NCBI GenBank assembly: GCA_028641055.1 | Contig: CM054059.1 | Span: forward strand, 49,113,682 to 49,177,681 | Reading direction: 5' to 3' | From: Alopecurus myosuroides | Lineage: Eukaryota; Streptophyta; Magnoliopsida; Poales; Poaceae | Length of the DNA: 64,000 bases | In this document: positions 1 to 11,807 of the stretch, piece after piece | How the letters are laid out: every line of letters begins with the position of its first letter | Numbering within the stretch: the stretch's first letter is position 1 | The notes under the pieces: generated by a model | What the model was told of the DNA's origin: nothing | Database searches by the model: none | Seen by the model: the letters and a program-made list of their open reading frames with translations, nothing else | Program-made: the position numbers and the translations under genes

Positions 1-2
1 TT

Positions 3-1697
3 CGAGAAATAAACGCGGTTGTTGCGGCAACCCCGAAATTCTTGAAGTACTCCAACACACCGATAATCTGGGATCAGTCTGATCATCCCGGAAATATCCC
101 TGAACCCGGCACACAAGCTCTTGTTGTAAGCCCTATTGTTCAAAATACTAGGCTAAGAAGAGTGCTGATGGATGGAGGATCCAGCATTAATATAATGTAC
201 CTGGATACACTGAAGCATCTGAAGATTTCCGAGTCTCAGCTCAACTACAGCAACATACGCTTCCATGGTATCGTCCCTGGCAGGCAAGCACGATCCCTAG
301 GAGAAATTTCCCTAGATGTCACCTTCGGAGATAAAGATCACTTCCGGCAGGAAAAAGTATCCTTCGAAGTAGTGCCGTTCGAAAGCGTGTATCACGCAAT
401 ACTCGGACGTCCAGCTTTCGCCAAATTCATGGCAAGATCCTGTTATATTTATAACAAGCTGAAGATGCCAGGACCCAAAGGAGGAGTAATCACTATAGCT
501 GGTGATTTCAAGCTGGCAAATGAGTTGGAGAAAGAAAACGCCCTTTGCGCTCAGAGAGTTATAGCAAAGGAAGAACTGAAGAAATTAGCCAAGGAGGTAT
601 CGCCGTCAGAAATGCCGGCAGGAAAAGAAACTCGGAAGCCAACAGACAGCTTCAAGGCATCCGAAAATACAAGACAGGTAATCCTAGATCCCAAAGATCC
701 GACAAAATTTGTCGTCGTAGGGACTGGGATGACTGACAAATAGGAAGGCGAGCTCATCAAGTTCCTCCGTGAGAACTGGGATATTTTTGCCTGGTGTCCA
801 GCTGACATGCCAGGTGTACCCAGGGAACTTGCTGAGCACCAACTTAAGGTTATTCCTGGATCAAAACCCGTCAAACAAGGTCTCCGTCGATTTGACGGAA
901 GAAGACGGAAGGCTATTGGCAAGGAAATTATCCGGCTTTTAGCAGCGGATTTCATCAAGGAAGTGATCCATACTGACTGGTCCGCAAATCCGGTATTAGT
1001 ACCGAAGAAAGACACTACTGCTCTTAGAATGTGTATAGATTACACAGGCTTGAACAAATTGTGTCCGAAAGATAGGTTCGCATTACCGCGAATCGATCAA
1101 ATAATAGATGCCACAGCAGGCTCTGAGCTTTTGTGCTTTTTGGATGCATACTCCGGGTACCACCAAATACGCATGAAAAAGGAAGATCAAATTAAGACTT
1201 CTTTCATAACCCCATACGGGACGTATTATTACGTAACCATGCCGTTTGGCCTGAAGAACGCAGGTGCAACCTACCAGCGTTGCATGCAACGTTGTTTGCA
1301 TAGTCAGATTGGAAAAAATGTCCATGTTTATGTGGACGATATTGCTGTCGTAACCAAGGAAAAAGATACACTCCTTGAGGATTTGCGAGAAACTTTCGAA
1401 AACTTACGCACCTACAAGATGAAGTTGAATCCATCTAAGTGCGTATTCGGGGTTCCCTCAGGAAAACTTCTGGGTTTCATCGTTTCTCACAGAGGAATAG
1501 AAGTTAACCCAGAAAAGATCAAGGCAATCTTGAACATCACAAAACCTACCTGCGTCAAAGATGTCCAAAGATTGACGGGTTCCGCAGCTGCCGTTAGCAG
1601 ATTTATTAGTCGGCTGGGGGCTAAAATCCTAACACTATACAAGTTGTTGAAGAAATCCGACAAAGTCAAGTGGATAGCAAAGCTTTGGAATACATAG
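3..1697 (+). pseudogene. Partial gag-pol of element A: protease and reverse transcriptase, interrupted by a stop codon
   Basis: The frame is open to the left edge of the window. It encodes an aspartic protease with the active-site motif MDGGSS (a variant of D-T/S-G) and the flap-side motif HAILGRPAFAKF. One in-frame TAG at 741-743 follows, and the same frame then continues into reverse transcriptase with FLDAYSGYHQI, MPFGLKNAGATYQ and the catalytic YVDD at 1329-1340. Translation ends in the thumb/connection region, after KLLKKSDKVKW. RNase H and integrase are absent, so this is a decayed remnant. The single TAG is more likely a point mutation than programmed readthrough, because it lies between protease and RT. 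Confidence 0.85.
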
Positions 1698-2347
1698 CAG
1701 TTATGTCTCTTCTATACTTAGTTCAATATCTATGTAAACATCTTTTGAGATCATGAAATAAAGTTGTTGGATTTCTGGTATCCATGTTTTTTACAAGTTC
1801 ATTATAGTAAAAGCATGTTTCCACCTTCTCTATTTCCCAATGATCTTACAAAATACTCAATGTTAACCCGAATTGTGCCTGCGTACTCGGCGTTAAGAAA
1901 CTGAATGTTTTTTCAGCCTGCTAACGGCTAAAGGAAACTTGAATTGCCTGCGTGCCCAAGTTTCGGTCAAAAAATTCCTTGTTTCTCTAAGCATTATCTG
2001 ATTGCGTATGTGTTGGGTTACTGGAACTAGTTAGTAAAAATGCCTTTAGCATGGTCCATGTTTCCGAGTTTAAACTGATTGGTTACGCCCAGTTACTCGG
2101 CATGACGATTCATATTGCTATTTGAGCCATTTCAAACACTAAGGACAGTTAAAACATATATGCCAGAGAACTTAGAAGATAAAGGAACAGTAACATCCGA
2201 AAAACCTTGCAAAAAATTTCATAACTAAAAATTGCAAAAGGCGGAATTTTTCATTCATACAAACAGAAGCATTACATTTTGGATTACATTGAAAGAACAG
2301 TAATGCTCCTATTGTCTATTTTTACTATCCAGGTCAAAGGTAGCCCT
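1698..2347. other. Non-coding spacer of element A
   Basis: This AT-rich stretch lies between the broken pol and the 3' end of the antisense gene. It has no long ORF and no recognisable pol motif. It probably holds the 3' UTR and terminator of the antisense gene plus the scar of the RNase H-integrase deletion. Confidence 0.5.
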
Positions 2348-5293
2348 TCAAGCATCTGATTCCTCCTCGCTGCTGTCGTCCTCGGGGATTGGAGGGATCT
2401 CCTCTTCTGGATAATTGACGGAAATATTTACCATGGAGGCAATCTGGGTGGCGTGGCCTTTGATTTCATCAAAGATGGTATTTCGCTGAGTGTCCGTGTA
2501 TCCTTGAGGGACACCGGACGCCACGCGCCAGGATTTAGCACCAGGGTAGTGCATGCGCATAAGGCCGAGTGCCATACGCGCACCACCCCGTGCAGCGGAA
2601 CGCAGGATAGAATCCCTGGATTCCGCCACCTCCATGATGGCTCCCGGAAGTTTTTCAACCTCCGAGAACTCCCCAGTCCTTGCAGAAAGAAACTTGTTCA
2701 CCAGCTGCATTCCAGCAGCACGGATCGAAGTCCACATCTTCCCAAAGGCTTGGATCCCTTCAAGCCGGGTACCATCTGGGATATCTCCTGTTTTTTCCGA
2801 CAAAACAATCAAAAGTGTTAGGTAAAGAACAGAGAAGAAAAACAAGATATGGAAAAATAAAAAAGGTAACGGAAAATTACCGATAAACTTGTCGATCTCG
2901 GAGATTTCCTCCAGGCGAAGGTTCAGAGCATTTTCTAAATCCTGAATGGTGGATTTATCCTTCTCCGCCTGTTCAGAAGCCTTGGAGTTGGCAAATCCAA
3001 GGGCCAAGTTGCTGGCCTCCAGATCCTTTTGAGCCTTCACAAGGTGCTTGTGAAGCTCCAAATTCTCCTTCCGGAGATTCTCGGCATTGCCGGTGTCTTC
3101 AGCTATTTGCTTGGCCTTAGCCAAAGCAGCTGGAAAGCAAAGAAAATTCCGGGTTTAGCAAATTTCCGGAATAAGTACTTACACAAAAAATTGAATCGCA
3201 AATCTCAGAGGAAAAATGTGTACCTGATGTTTCCGACAAAGCGAGTTGAGACGATGCCAGTTCCGCCTCTCTCTCCTCAAGAATAGGAAGGAGATTTCTA
3301 ACCTCCTTATTCTTGATGGTGAGTTTGTTGAAAACTTCCATGTTTATGGTTTCGGCGGTTTGCTGCAACATAGCAAGGAAAAGAATGGTTATAAAAAGCA
3401 TCAAAGCAAAACAGGCATGCAATTTTGTTTAATGCTTGGGGGCTAGAGTTACATACCTGGCTCATTCGGTGCAAACCCGCCAAGTTTTCCTTGAACTCTT
3501 TTGCGTATTCCGCAAAAGCAGTTCCGGCTGCGCTTAGGCCGTCATTGATAATCTTGAAGTCCTTGTCAAAGGTGGGAATTTCTTCGTCGAAAGTCCGAGA
3601 AAATTTCTCCACCTCTGGAGCCGCCCTTTCCCTCGTGTCCGTGTTCGACACAACGGGCTGGCTGGGCTCTGAGGGCTTGGTGGTGGGGGCTGCAGCTTGC
3701 TCTTCCGCCATTGTGCACGGCGTGTCCGGGGCAACGGCGGGAGAAGGTTGACCGCCTCGGCTGGAAACAACCTTGTGTTTCTTCAGCTTCTTTGGTTTTA
3801 AACTGGAGGGAGGCAGGCTAAAAACGAAAAACCCGGAAAAGTTAAAAAACCGAGGATGGATGAAAAGTTCCCATAAAAGAACAAAGAATCCAGAAGAAAG
3901 AACCTGGAAGTGGCGACGGGGATTCCGTCAAGGTCGATAATTTCTTCCGAGGAAGTTATCTTCTTGCGCTTGCGTCCACCTGTAGCGGCGGCGCGCAGCG
4001 CGTCCAGCTCAGCCTCGGAAGCCAACTCCGAGTCTGGAAGATCCGCAAACTGCCGGAAAAACCAATCGGAATCAGAAGTTAGGTTATCCGAGAAAGAATA
4101 CTGAAATTATACCCAAATGACTGAAAAATTACCTTGGGAACCGGGTTGTCGGCCGTGTACATCGGCCGACTCGCTTCATATTGGTCGCGTGATGCGACCA
4201 ACAGGTTGATGCGCCGTCGAAGCTCCTTTACGGGCCAATCCTTGTTGATTGTCCGCATAGGATCCTTGGCTCCCGTGTATTCGCACAAAAGGCGACCACC
4301 GTGGTTTGCTAACGGCTGAATCCGTCTATTCAGCCAGCAAAAGACCGTATCCATACCGGTCAAAGGTGGGGTGGAGGAGGTGAGCTTGGCGATGCGCCGC
4401 TTGATCTTTAGTAGATCTGGCGGCAGAACCTGGACGGCTTCCGTTCCCCAGTTGTCTTGGGGAACTGCGGCAGAGTTCACGAAAGGAGGAACCCCGACGG
4501 CTTCCTTAGGGAAAGGCACGTCGGGGTGATAAAAGAAGGAACCCGTCCAAAATTTGACGGATTCCGACGTTTTTATCTTGGGGAACCAATCTTCTCGGAA
4601 TCTCCGAAGAGTGAAAGATATGGTCCCGCAAGTCGACAGTGCGCCCTCCGAAGAGTTCCTCTTAACCCCGAAGCAGTAAGTCCAGAAATCTAACCTAGGT
4701 TCTAGCCCTAAGTAGCCCTCGAACAAAGCCTGGAAGCCGGCCATGTAGAGGATGGAGTTGGGAGGAATGTTATGGGGCTGGATGTTGTAGTGAGAAAGGA
4801 TTTGGAGGAAGAAGGAAGAAGGTGGAAGTCCCATACCTCGAAGAAGGTGGGAACAAAGAAGGACCCTTTCGCCATTTTTTGGCGTTGGCTCGGTCTCGTC
4901 TTCTGGAAGCCGCCACTTCTTCTTAAGAACCAGGCCCTCCTTTTCCATGTTTGGAAGGAGAGCCGGAGGAATGCTGCAGGCAATCCAATTGCCTGCAGAC
5001 TCCGCCTCTTCGTCTGCTCCGGCGGCGGCAGAGGCGGCGGCCTCCGCGGCGGCGAGCTCGTCGCCGAGGAGTTGGATCTTTTCCTCCGCCGTTTCTGGAG
5101 CAAACGGCGGGGAGGCTGCGGAGCTCGATCCCGCAACGTCTGCGGCGGCGGAAGAATTCGCTTCACCCGCCGCGGAGGCCGCGATCTTCTCCGGCTCGCC
5201 GCCAGCGTGCTTGGGTGACCCAGTTTGGGGATCTAGGTCGCTGATGATGTCGTTGATGGCGGCGCGGGTCGGCGAGGACGGCGAGGAGGCCAT
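2348..5293 (-). CDS. Antisense multi-exon gene of element A (putative gypsy-type transposon domain protein)
   Basis: Read on the minus strand, exon 1 (about 5293-4133) starts MASSPSSPTRA. After a low-complexity Ala/Glu-rich stretch it carries a globular domain containing SHYNIQPHNIPPNSILYMAGF, as in the plant putative gypsy-type transposon domain (Transposase_28, PF04195). Further exons follow, joined across consensus GT/AG sites: a basic patch GGRKRKK, an acidic linker, then long coiled-coil segments at about 3.0-3.4 kb. The last exon ends in an acidic tail (PEEEIPPIPEDDSSEEESDA) at 2348. Exon borders inside the gene are approximate. Function is unknown; a coiled-coil, possibly nuclear protein is all the sequence suggests. 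Element C carries an equivalent gene. Confidence 0.7.
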
Positions 5294-5429
5294 CTCGTGG
5301 TGGCGCGTTGCGCTCCGGCGTGCTTGGAGGCTAAGTGCGCTTGGGACGGTGCTTTGCTCTCGAGCTCGTTCGCGTCAATGGCGTGGACAGTGAGGAGTGT
5401 GGAAAGTTTTCGTTGAGCACGTGGACGGC

Positions 5430-5441
5430 TATTTATAGCCG
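5430..5441 (-). promoter_or_regulatory. TATA box of the antisense gene in element A
   Basis: The minus strand reads CTATAAATAG about 140 bp upstream of the chosen ATG, a near-ideal plant TATA box. It supports the antisense ORF being transcribed from its own promoter rather than being a shadow ORF. Confidence 0.5.
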
Positions 5442-5830
5442 GAAAACCGTTTAGATGCGTGCCAACGGCTATTTTGACCGTTGGATGTTCGACGCGTGTC
5501 GCTCGCCGGAAAATCCGGGAAATGAAACGACAGGGAAATTATAGCTATCTCCTCGTTTCCCGTGAGAATCTGTCAGAGAAACGTTGCAGGGTTTCCCGCG
5601 TGAAACCAAGCGTCGCCTGCGTCAGCATGATTTAAGCGCTGACGTCAGAAGTTCCTTTTCCGCGAAGGATCGTGAGAGAAAAGCCGGATTTTCAGGATTC
5701 CGAGTTTCATGTTACCATCTCTTTCAAAAGAAGAATAAGAAGAATCATGACTACTGAATCAATATTTCCCGGACAAAGTGTATTTGGCGAAAGACGAAGA
5801 ATCAGAGTTTTAATCCTTCTTGGGGGCTAC

Positions 5831-6383
5831 TGTCGGATATATACCAAATAGGGGTATAGAAGATGGTAGACAAAGTGCCGAATTACCAGGGTGGCCTAAG
5901 TGGTAGTGGGCTTAGGTCCATTGGGCGGCCCAGTAATCCGACGCGCAGAAGCCGGATTCTAGAAGAACCCGGATCACAGCCCATGTGATCTGGCTTGGAG
6001 GAGAAGACGGTTTCCTTGCTTTCCAAGTTACAAGTTACCGTAGTTTTCTAGGTTTCCTATTCTGTAAGCCCTAATCCGGCTATTATATAAAGCCGGACGG
6101 GAGATAAACAAAACAACCAACAAACAGAGAAGCTCTACGCCAACTCGCCGAGAAGCTCATCCTCGTCGAGTGGTTTAGATCTAAAACCCTCACATTGTAA
6201 CCCTGTTTACGGGCTTTAGTCCCGATTAGTGAGAAGTGCAGGAGTAGGCACGTCGTACTGTCGCGACGTACCGAACCTGGGTAAAATCCTGTGTTCTGTG
6301 TTACTACGCTATCCCGTTACCCCACGTCTCTAACGTAGTCTCATGGCACCCTTGTCTATGAAAACTACTACGATGTCTCGACA
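5831..6383 (+). repeat. 3' LTR of element A (553 bp)
   Basis: It starts TGTCGGATATATACC right after a G-rich polypurine stretch (CTTCTTGGGGGCTAC) and ends TCTCGACA, matching the TG...CA rule. A TATA-like motif (TTATATAAAG) near 6083 would be the core promoter. A diverged relative of this LTR stands alone at 51796-52420. The 5' LTR is outside the window, so age cannot be estimated. Confidence 0.85.
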
Positions 6384-7204
6384 CGTATCAACTCCCCCCC
6401 AAGCTTAGCTTATTGCTTGTCCTCAAGCAATACAGTGACAACTGAGTGCAATAAAAGACTTTTAAGAACACATTTGTTTCATATGATGTAAATAAACTCA
6501 CTACATGATCAAGTGTTGAGGCAATTCATAATAAGATGTATGGAAAGTAAAAGTGACCCAACAGTTATGCAAACCATGAAAAGATGCCAACAAACTAATA
6601 ATAGACAACATGAAGTATATCAATATGCAGGATTGCTATGCTCATAATAGGGTATGATAAAGTGTACTCGCTTGCCCTTAATAGTGGAAACATAAATGCT
6701 AGGGCACCTCTGAAGTTAAAATGAAGACTAGAAATAAAGATATCAAAGATACAAGGGTCAAAGTTATACCACTACCAACCGTGTTCTGGTCCAAGCACAT
6801 TTCACTAAGAATAACAGCCATGCTCTCAAGAAGGTGCATAAACTGAAAAGGTGAAGACTCAACATAATATTAAAAGAAAGGCCCTTCGCAGAGGGAAGCA
6901 TGAATCACTCATGTGCTAGAGCTTTTATTTTATTAACCAGAGGTATTAAAAACATTTTTAGAGAGGTGTATACTTATGTAAACGAATGATAAACATAAAA
7001 TACAGTACGTCACAAGCCAACTAGACTTCACAAGAACAACTCCCATTTGAAAGACGCAACTGGTGTAGAAGGTCATCCCTCTTTCTCATTTGTTTACACA
7101 ATTATGATTTGACTAATAAATCAGGGGCAAAAATAGTGAAGATAATTTGTTATAGTAATTTGGGGCTGGACACCCCACTGCCAGCTCTTCTATCAGTTGG
7201 ATAA
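6384..7204 (-). mobile_element. 3' end of Athila-like gypsy element B (minus strand)
   Basis: The minus strand ends in GCTTGGGGGGGAGTTGATACG: a polypurine tract followed by the first bases of an LTR that begins TGATACG. Element A interrupts that LTR after about 7 bp, leaving CGTAT as the likely TSD. The stretch has no coding capacity. It is AT-rich and continuous with 21125 onward once the CACTA element is removed. Confidence 0.65.
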
Positions 7205-7425
7205 CACTGGTGGAGAACAGGCAAGTAGCACCGGTTTGTAAGGGCCTTTGGACTCGGATACAAAACCGGTGCTACGTATCCGGGACTAAAGGCCCCCCCC
7301 TTTAGAACCGGTCAGTCACCAACCGGTTCTAAAGGCCTCCACGTGGGCGCGGAAGAGCGCGCGCAGGTGGAGGACCTTTAGAACCGGTTGGTAACACCAA
7401 CCGGTCCTAAAGCTTTTTTTTTCTC
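7205..7425. repeat. 3' subterminal inverted-motif array of the CACTA element
   Basis: Repeated AACCGGT motifs in both orientations (for example TTTAGAACCGGT and ACCGGTTCTAAAGGCC), with long pairing arms, follow the terminal repeat. In CACTA elements such motifs bind the TNPA-type protein. A pyrimidine-rich stretch follows. Confidence 0.8.
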
Positions 7426-7464
7426 TTTTTTTTTTCTTTTCTTTTCAGGGTTTCCAATTCCGTA

Positions 7465-7492
7465 TTTAGGGTTTAGGGTTTAGGGTTTAGGG
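7465..7492 (+). repeat. Short interstitial telomere-like repeat (TTTAGGG) x4
   Basis: Four perfect plant telomere units lie head to tail in the CACTA element between the subterminal array and the 3' end of the Ulp1 gene. A short run like this can arise by slippage or repair; there is no other sign of a telomere. Confidence 0.8.
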
Positions 7493-7718
7493 CGTGTTCC
7501 GTATTTTCAGGGTTTCCCTTTACGTGTTTCCGTTTCTAAAGAAGGCAATACGTATTTTCCGAAAACACGTAATCGGCAATACGTATTTGCGGTTAAATGT
7601 TGATGCACCAAATAAAAGTACATATATATATACATGTAACACGAAGTAATCGACCGAGAATTACATAATCTGAAGTTCGTTTTGAATAGATGTATACTTG
7701 CATAGAGAAGGGAGCTGG

Positions 7719-10700
7719 CTATAATTGGTTCATAGGATGGAAAAATTCTCCGTCTTCTGCTATGACTTGCGTGAGAAGAAATCCTGCCAATTCCTCTGCA
7801 ATAGCCTTGCAACGGTCGATTGGTTTGAGCTGCGCCCGCTTTCGTGCCATCTTGAAAAGAAGTAGATGAAAACAATTAAGTTATGAACAAAACTAAACAT
7901 AATTAATGGCAACATAAATAAAGTTGTGAAGATCCGGTTACGTACCTCTAGATTTCTCCTAGTACGGGATTTCTCATTGATCATCCTGTGAATGAACTCG
8001 CAAACGTAGTATCCACAATAATCAGTTCCCTGTGGTTGTTGCGGGACTTTCTATATACGAGAAACATAATTCAGTCAAATTAATAATAATCAAGAGAATG
8101 GTAATGGTATTTAAATCAGGGTACGTAGTACTACTTACTTTGTTAATCTGAAAGTGGAGAATGTCTGCCCATGTACCGGGTTCTTCCTTGATGAACATTT
8201 GCCAAACCCTGGGCGACAAAAGAAAAATGAATAGATGAGTTAATTATTACTTACTTGATATCAGGGAATGAACGAAAAAGAGGCCGATGAACGAAAGAGG
8301 CCGATATATATATACTTTTGAAGCATCTGACGCGCGGTCTTCCATGTGTCAGCGCCCCAGGTTAACGAGTCCCAGACTTCAACTTGTCCTTTATCGATTC
8401 TAATGATGAACAATATGAAGTGGCCGCTGCGCACGTGTACACACGCAGTCATGCATACTCATCAATTACACTTAACATCAGGTAAGCAAAATGGAATGTC
8501 TACAAGACAGTAACACTCACTTGAATCCGTAGGGCCAAAGTATTTCTTTTTTGGTACTTTGTCGCTTCAAAAACCTTAGCAAATCATCCGGTGTATCCTT
8601 GTTGAACATTTCTACTGTGTTTTGATGATACGAATACGGGTCAATGAACCCAAAGTCCCAGATTCCTGCCAGTCTGCATTCACGAATCTTCATTCTGCAT
8701 AGTAGCGTACAAAAAGAATGTCGTGAGTGATAATTATACGGGCAACGAACGCGAGCTTAACTAAATAATTAAATTACACAAATAAATCACTTACAAACAG
8801 TAGAAGCTGAGGATAGACTTGTCGAGGGCACGTTGATTGTACATCTGGAAGAAATCATCGAACCCAAGCTCGACACCGTAATCTCCGAAGTAGTGTTGAT
8901 CCTGAACTTGAGCCATGATACAGTCTCTCTCCTGCCTTGCGGCCTCCAAGTACCAATCATGTAAACTCCGTAGTTGGGTTGTTAGATCAGTAGGATTTTC
9001 GACCAGAGGGTGCCCGGGCTTGTATGTATATACCACATCAGCAATAGCGTAACCCACGTCGCCCATGCGTGGACCGGACACTGAAGCCTGGTCAGATAAG
9101 ACCTTGAGCGGGGCAATTGACCGTGCTTCTTGTTGTCCGAGCTGGGAAACTTGTTTCCCGCATTTCGTCTGCTCCGCCTGCTTCATCTCCTCCGTCTGCT
9201 TCTTCTGTGCGGTGTGCGTCTTCTCAATGTACCGTTCATAGTCTGAAAGGGGCGGCGGTGGCGGCGGTGCAGGATAATATAAGTTGTCGATGGTCCGCTC
9301 AATTTTCCACTTTGGGATGTCCTTCAGAGTTTCCTTCCAGGTGTCTGGAGGGGGCTTCAGGGGAAACTGTGTGAACCATGCGCTGGTTTTGGCTTTCACG
9401 ACATCGCTTAGTTCCTCCGGAGTCATCAGGCCTGGTAACTTCGGCGGAGTCTCGACTTTCTTGGATTTCCTTGGTCTCTTCTTGGGAGGAGTCCCGTTTC
9501 TTCTGAACTTCAGCTTCCGCTTTGCCGTACCCGTAGTGGGCGCATCCGTCGGCTCACGGGAGTGCACGGGCGATGGACCCTCGGCCTCGGGCTCCCAATC
9601 TTCGTTGTGGGGTGGACTTGGAGGTTCGTTGGGGGGTGGACTTGGAGGTCGTGCATTCTCTGTACGAAAGTGAAAAAACTATTAAAAATAAGCTTACATG
9701 TGGTGCAACATTCAGTAATTGATGGAGGTATGTATGGTGCATTTGTACCTGGAGGAGTCGGTGGCCTTGGGCCGAGTTAGGAAACACGATGTGTTTCTTA
9801 TTCCACAATATGATACCAAGCTCCATTTCTCCCAGTGTCTTCTCGCCTTCACCTCCAGGAATATGGAGCTCAATTGAATGGCATCCCGGCGTAATTGTTG
9901 ACAACCCGACACGAGCATGGGATGCTGGAATCTGACCACCATGGTAGGTTGCTCAAGGTTGATTCGGTAAAGCATAGCCTGACGCCACCCTGAAGGATAT
10001 GTTCCCCATTGGCATATGTATCTCACAGTTTGTCTTCTCCGTGATATCATCCACGGGGTAGTGAGGCGCCGACGGTTGGACTGCACGACCGTCTTCTAGC
10101 TGCATGTGCGTGGAACCAACGCTGCTTCTATGCTGAGATGGGACGGCATCTGCTACATGATTTTCTTCTATTTGCAGCTGATCAGGTGCAGGACGATGTT
10201 CTAGCTCCTCTTCAGTGTCAGGTAGAGTGTGTCCCCCTTTCTTCAAGAGAAAATCCACCTTTTGTTCTAATGTCGATAGCCGTTCCATCGCCTTTTTCTT
10301 GCTTCTATCACGGCTTCTGTAAGTGCCAATGTCCGCTGCAAACCCTTGGCTCCACGGGGTATCCGCTCCAAAGCCTCGTGTTCGTCCCCACTTTTCGGGG
10401 TTCCCGAGTGCCCTCGTGAGCTCGTCGTTCTCTCTATCAGGAACAAAAGTTCCTTTTCGAACAGCTTCTATTGCCTTCTCTAGGCCTGCTACGACTTTTG
10501 TTATTTTTTCCGACCATGGTCCCTGAGCAACAATCATCCCAGTCTCAGCGTCCAACGTTGCCCCATGCGCGAACAACCAGAACTTGGACCTATCGGGCCA
10601 GTCATGTGTCTGTGGAATGATACCTCTTTTCACAAGCGCAGCTTCATAGCTTCGCCACCTAGGCAGGACAGTCATGTAGCCACCTGACCCCAAAATATGG

Positions 10701-11570
10701 TGATATTTCTTCTTCTTCGCATTCTCCGAATTTGTGGCCGATCGGGATGCAAAGACACCCGATTTCTTGTACGTCTTAAAATCATCCCAAGCGTGTCTTA
10801 TCTTCACTAGGTTCCCAGTGAAAACTGGATCTTTGTCCTTATATTTCTTCCACAGTTCTTTCTTCCACCTCTGGAATTGTGTGGCCATCTTCTTCAAAGC
10901 CCACTGCTCGACTTTCTTCTTCTTATCGCTCGCTACGCTGAAATTTAGCCATAGCGTTTCGCAAAGAATTTTTTTCAATCTTTCATCGACATAACTAGCT
11001 CCAACGTTGGCCCCGGTCTTCGGCTTATTCCATTCTATTAAGTTGATCGGGACCAGGTCTCTTACAACAACTCCGCACTGATTTACGAATTTGCGATAAG
11101 TTTCTGGGGGCTGCAGTGGTTTGCCATCAGCAGCAACTGTATCGATCGAGAACCTTGCGGTATCTTTCAACCTTGCGGCCGGGCCTCGTTTGGACTTTGT
11201 CTCAGTACTTGCGCTAGCTGTTCCGGAGGGCGCCTAAACGGGAAAATAATGATTCGTTAGTAAGTGCAATACAAATTAATTGTTGCGTGAACAGTGACTT
11301 GAGATATACATTGGCAGAGTTTGTTCTGGAGGGCACTTCTTCATCCTCGACGTTGTCGTCGTCATCATCTACTACATCTTCTATATTCTGATCTCCGTCA
11401 CCGGAGTCGTTCAAAAATTGATTGCTAAACGCCTGTCCACCGTCGTCATCACGATATATGGCCGTTGCATTATTAAAAATCATCTCGCACAATAATCTTT
11501 CCTTCTCCGCCTCACCCATTCCCGCGAGTTTATCGGCGTGCGGATCATGTGCAGGTTCTTGGGGATCCAT
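7719..11570 (-). pseudogene. CACTA second gene: Transposase_24 domain fused to a Ulp1-type cysteine protease
   Basis: This is a multi-exon gene. Exon 1 (11570-11310) is acidic. Exon 2 (11233-9749) holds the plant Ptta/En/Spm transposase domain (PF03004; motifs RKFVNQCGVVVRDLVP and KYHHILGSGGYMTVLPRW). Exon 3 (about 9659-8795) is Pro/Lys-rich. Four or five short exons down to 7719 encode a C48/Ulp1 peptidase: His in GHFILFII, Asp in VEVWDS, Gln and Cys in QQPQGTDYCGYYVCEF. All catalytic residues are visible. An in-frame TGA at 9953-9955, after GYALPNQP, breaks exon 2. Fusion of such proteases to plant transposases is known. Its likely role is DNA binding at subterminal repeats (TNPA-like) plus SUMO-related proteolysis, but this is inference. 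Confidence 0.8.
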
Positions 11571-11807
11571 AGCTCAACACCTGCTAGTAAAATTTATAAA
11601 ATGAAGAACACTTAGCGAAATTTTCATCGGGCACTTGGCGAAATTATTTCATCGGACAGTAATAAAATAATAGTTCTGGACATATTAATGAAATAATAGT
11701 TCTGGACACACCAAGAGTTACATAGCTCGGGTTAATTTTTTTAACCCTAATACATCACGATCGAATAATATCACTTATACATAGTCTCGTGACATCTCTC
11801 AAAATAA

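Larger units (their letters stand above)
1..6383 (+). mobile_element. Tat-lineage Ty3/gypsy retrotransposon A, 5' end outside the window
   Basis: The visible order is protease, reverse transcriptase, a spacer, a multi-exon gene on the opposite strand, and a 3' LTR. RNase H and integrase are missing, so the element cannot complete its own cycle. A coding insert in antisense orientation between pol and the 3' LTR is known for the Tat lineage (Grande, RIRE2 and Retand-like elements). The right end is CGACA, followed by CGTAT, which would be the 5-bp TSD; the left end lies before the window, so this cannot be confirmed. It is inserted almost exactly at the internal/LTR junction of the minus-strand element B. 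Non-autonomous status is inferred from the missing domains. Confidence 0.85.

Noticed and set aside
4708..5393. Plus- and minus-strand alternative ORFs over the antisense gene of element A
   Set aside because: They overlap the long, domain-bearing exon in other frames and are Arg/Ser/Pro-rich shadows of GC-rich sequence.
7507..8452. Separate small genes on the minus strand at 7507-7875, 7760-7984, 8022-8219 and 8261-8452
   Set aside because: The meaningful parts are exons of the Ulp1 protease domain. The ORFs as delimited run into introns.
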